Shown here piece after piece: positions 62,327-64,000 of a stretch of DNA of 64,000 nucleotides. Made by a program: the position numbers and the translations under genes. A model generated the notes under the pieces. It worked only from the letters and a program-made list of their open reading frames with translations, had not been told where the DNA came from and searched no databases. The stretch comes from Gammaproteobacteria bacterium. GTDB lineage: Bacteria > Pseudomonadota > Gammaproteobacteria > RBG-16-57-12. The DNA lies in assembly GCA_021647245.1 (NCBI GenBank), contig JAKIVC010000012.1:1-64000 (forward strand), written 5' to 3'. Each line of letters starts with the position of its first letter. The stretch's first letter is position 1.

Positions 62327-63886
62327 TCAGCTACTCTGCTGAGACGCTGCGAGCAACTGCTCCTTCAATACCTTTTTACGTATTTTGCCACTCGCCGTTT
62401 TGGGTAGTTCGTCTACAAAAATGACCTCTTTAGGCAGCTTATAGGGTGGCAATTTTTCACGGCAATAACGCTTAACCTCTCGATCAGAGCAGCCCCCCTG
62501 ATCTGCCAAAACAATGCATGCGAGTATACTCTCTCCCAAAATAGAATCTGGCATCCCAATGACCGCAACCTCATGCACACCCGGTAACTCATGAATAACC
62601 TCTTCAATCTCCTTGGGACCAATGCGATGGGCACCACTTTTAATCATGTCACTTTTGCGGCTAACAATATAAAGAAAACCCTCCTCGTCTATTTTCGCCA
62701 AGTCTCCGGTCCATAAGAGGCCATCGCGCAGCACAACGGATGTTTTATCAGGATTATTCCAATACCCACTCATAATGTTTTTTCCTGCCGCGACAATCTC
62801 GCCCACCTCACCGACTGCCACCGGTGTTCCATCATCTTTCAACACCTTTAGTTCAACACCGGGGATCGCCTTGCCAATAGAACCGGCTTTGCGAAAGAAG
62901 TCTGCGGGATCAAGGTAAGAGAGCCGTGCAGATGCTTCTGTCTGACCGTACATAATATAGACATCCGTATTCGGCAAAATACTCTTCACCTCTTTGGCCA
63001 GAGCCGGCGCCATTGCACCTCCAGCCTGGCAAATATAACGAAGGGATGGAAATTCATACTGCCTTATTGCTGAACGGTTGATGAAAATAGCAAAGGTTGA
63101 TGGCACACCAGAAAAGCCCGTCACTTGCTCCTCTTTCATCATTTTCAAAATTACATTTGGGTAGATAAAGCTTTGATTAACCACCAGAGAACCACCCACA
63201 CAAAAATGAGTCAGTAGTAGAGAGTTACCATAGGAGTAAAAAAATGGCAGCACTGCCATCGCCTTATCACGTTCGGTCAACTGCAGATACTCAACAATTG
63301 ACCGGGTATTTTCCACTAAATTAGCGTGGCTCAGCATCACCCCGTTAGGGTCACCAGTCGTACCAGACGTGTAAATAATTTGAGCTAAATCAGATGGTTG
63401 GATCGATATATCTAATACAACAGGATTTTCATTATTCTCTGACAACTCCTCAAAGCTATCGCACTGAATCGACAGCTCTCCCAACACCTCTTTATCGTGG
63501 CAACTTAATAGCAAGCCTTTCAAGGTGGTGGTGCCCTTTAACAGTGGCTTAAAATACTTAATAAAAGGCACGTCAGATAATACACATGATGCACCGCAAT
63601 TTTTCACTTGATAGGCGACAGCATCAACAGACGTTTGGCTATTCATCGCAACAACAACACCACCGGCTATCAATACACCAAAATAGTAAGTAATGTAGTT
63701 AACGGGCTTATCTTCCAGGATAATTACCCTGTCACCCAAAACCACGCCCTTGCGATACAGCCAGCTCGCAACAATTAAAGCATCCCTCAACAACTCGGCA
63801 TACGTTACCCGTCGGCCGGTTTCGATCACGGCCTCTTTTTCAGGGAAACTAGCCACAGACTGGATCAAAAAGTCATGAATGAGCAT
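62327..63886 (-). CDS. AMP-forming acyl-CoA/ACP ligase
   Basis: A 519-residue ANL ligase. Motifs are IIYTSGTTGDPNGVMLSH (with Asn where Lys is usual), MYGQTEASARLSYL, LLWTGDLAKIDEEGFLYIVSRK and LPKTASGKIRKKVL with the catalytic C-terminal Lys. The N-terminus MLIHDFLIQSVASFPEKEAVI resembles exosortase-associated and secondary-metabolism ligases. It could load the ACP encoded at 14188 or a different carrier. ATG at 63886 follows AAGGTG. It lies outside the EPS block, convergent with zapE with no base between the two stops. Confidence 0.85.
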   Translation of the reverse strand: MLIHDFLIQSVASFPEKEAVIETGRRVTYAELLRDALIVASWLYRKGVVLGDRVIILEDKPVNYITYYFGVLIAGGVVVAMNSQTSVDAVAYQVKNCGASCVLSDVPFIKYFKPLLKGTTTLKGLLLSCHDKEVLGELSIQCDSFEELSENNENPVVLDISIQPSDLAQIIYTSGTTGDPNGVMLSHANLVENTRSIVEYLQLTERDKAMAVLPFFYSYGNSLLLTHFCVGGSLVVNQSFIYPNVILKMMKEEQVTGFSGVPSTFAIFINRSAIRQYEFPSLRYICQAGGAMAPALAKEVKSILPNTDVYIMYGQTEASARLSYLDPADFFRKAGSIGKAIPGVELKVLKDDGTPVAVGEVGEIVAAGKNIMSGYWNNPDKTSVVLRDGLLWTGDLAKIDEEGFLYIVSRKSDMIKSGAHRIGPKEIEEVIHELPGVHEVAVIGMPDSILGESILACIVLADQGGCSDREVKRYCREKLPPYKLPKEVIFVDELPKTASGKIRKKVLKEQLLAASQQSS

Positions 63887-63971
63887 AAAGCACCTTTATA
63901 TCTATCCCAAGTAATTCCTAAATTGCACACAATTTCACTTACCTATTGATTACACAGGAAATATCCGAGCT

Positions 63972-64000
63972 ATGTTTTCAAAGAAATTACCTCACCGTAA
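63972..64000 (+). CDS. Possible start of a gene running off the window
   Basis: An ATG at 63972 with AGGAAA about ten bases upstream opens a frame (MFSKKLPHR) that stays open to the window edge. It would be divergent from the ligase gene, with the 85-base gap serving as promoter region. Nine codons are too few to judge what it encodes. Confidence 0.25.

Overview
The window reads as chromosomal DNA of a Gram-negative proteobacterium, most likely a gammaproteobacterium. The basis is a long two-domain FadE, ZapE, UppP, PlsY, a FadE-FadI-FadJ-FadD beta-oxidation operon and a complete XrtA (exosortase A)/EPS module. I cannot place genus or family from sequence alone. No rRNA, tRNA or CRISPR array was seen.

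Region 1 (1-35,460, almost wholly minus strand) is an exopolysaccharide (EPS) locus of the XrtA/PEP-CTERM type. Read in transcription order from about 32.5 kb downward it holds: the initiating undecaprenyl-phosphate sugar transferase; the PrsK/PrsR two-component system; exosortase XrtA with an EpsI-like tail; the TPR lipoprotein PrsT; the outer-membrane export lipoprotein; the chain-length determinant; the tyrosine autokinase; a TIGR03016-type outer-membrane protein; a polysaccharide deacetylase; and a FemAB-like protein. A strain-variable cargo follows: AsnB-like amidotransferase, acyl carrier protein, NadE-like PP-loop enzyme, LbH acyltransferases, SGNH hydrolase, glycosyltransferases, DegT-type aminotransferase, Wzy-like polymerase, Wzx flippase, a beta-propeller protein and a sulfotransferase. 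The distal edge is decaying: a glycosyltransferase pseudogene, an unrecognised relic and a truncated IS4-type transposase. A UDP-sugar epimerase and a membrane-anchored glutamate-synthase-like protein lie upstream. No PEP-CTERM substrate gene is visible.

Region 2 (35.5-37.5 kb, plus) is a LexA-family repressor in operon with a Y-family DNA polymerase. The promoter spacer contains GTTC-N7-GTTC, the direct-repeat operator known from alphaproteobacterial LexA.

Region 3 (37.5-45.9 kb, minus) is a fatty-acid beta-oxidation operon (fadE, thiolase, fused hydratase/dehydrogenase, acyl-CoA ligase) followed by a YiiX/YebB-like cysteine hydrolase gene.

Region 4 (46-52.8 kb, plus) has an AEC transporter, a glucosaminidase, a catalytically dead-looking peptidase relative, a YhiN-like flavoprotein, a DUF1439 protein, the exosortase-A-associated AMP ligase and another LbH acyltransferase. 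The last two look like a detached piece of the EPS system.

Region 5 (52.8-64 kb, mixed strands) is mostly housekeeping: uppP, a MidA-like methyltransferase, a pteridine reductase beside folK and folB, an SH3 membrane protein, plsY, a PP-loop thiolation-type enzyme coupled to a TusA-like protein, a CDF metal transporter, zapE and a further AMP ligase. Two nearly identical 163-bp palindromic mobile elements lie at 32.7 and 53.7 kb; the first supplies the stop codon of the epimerase gene.
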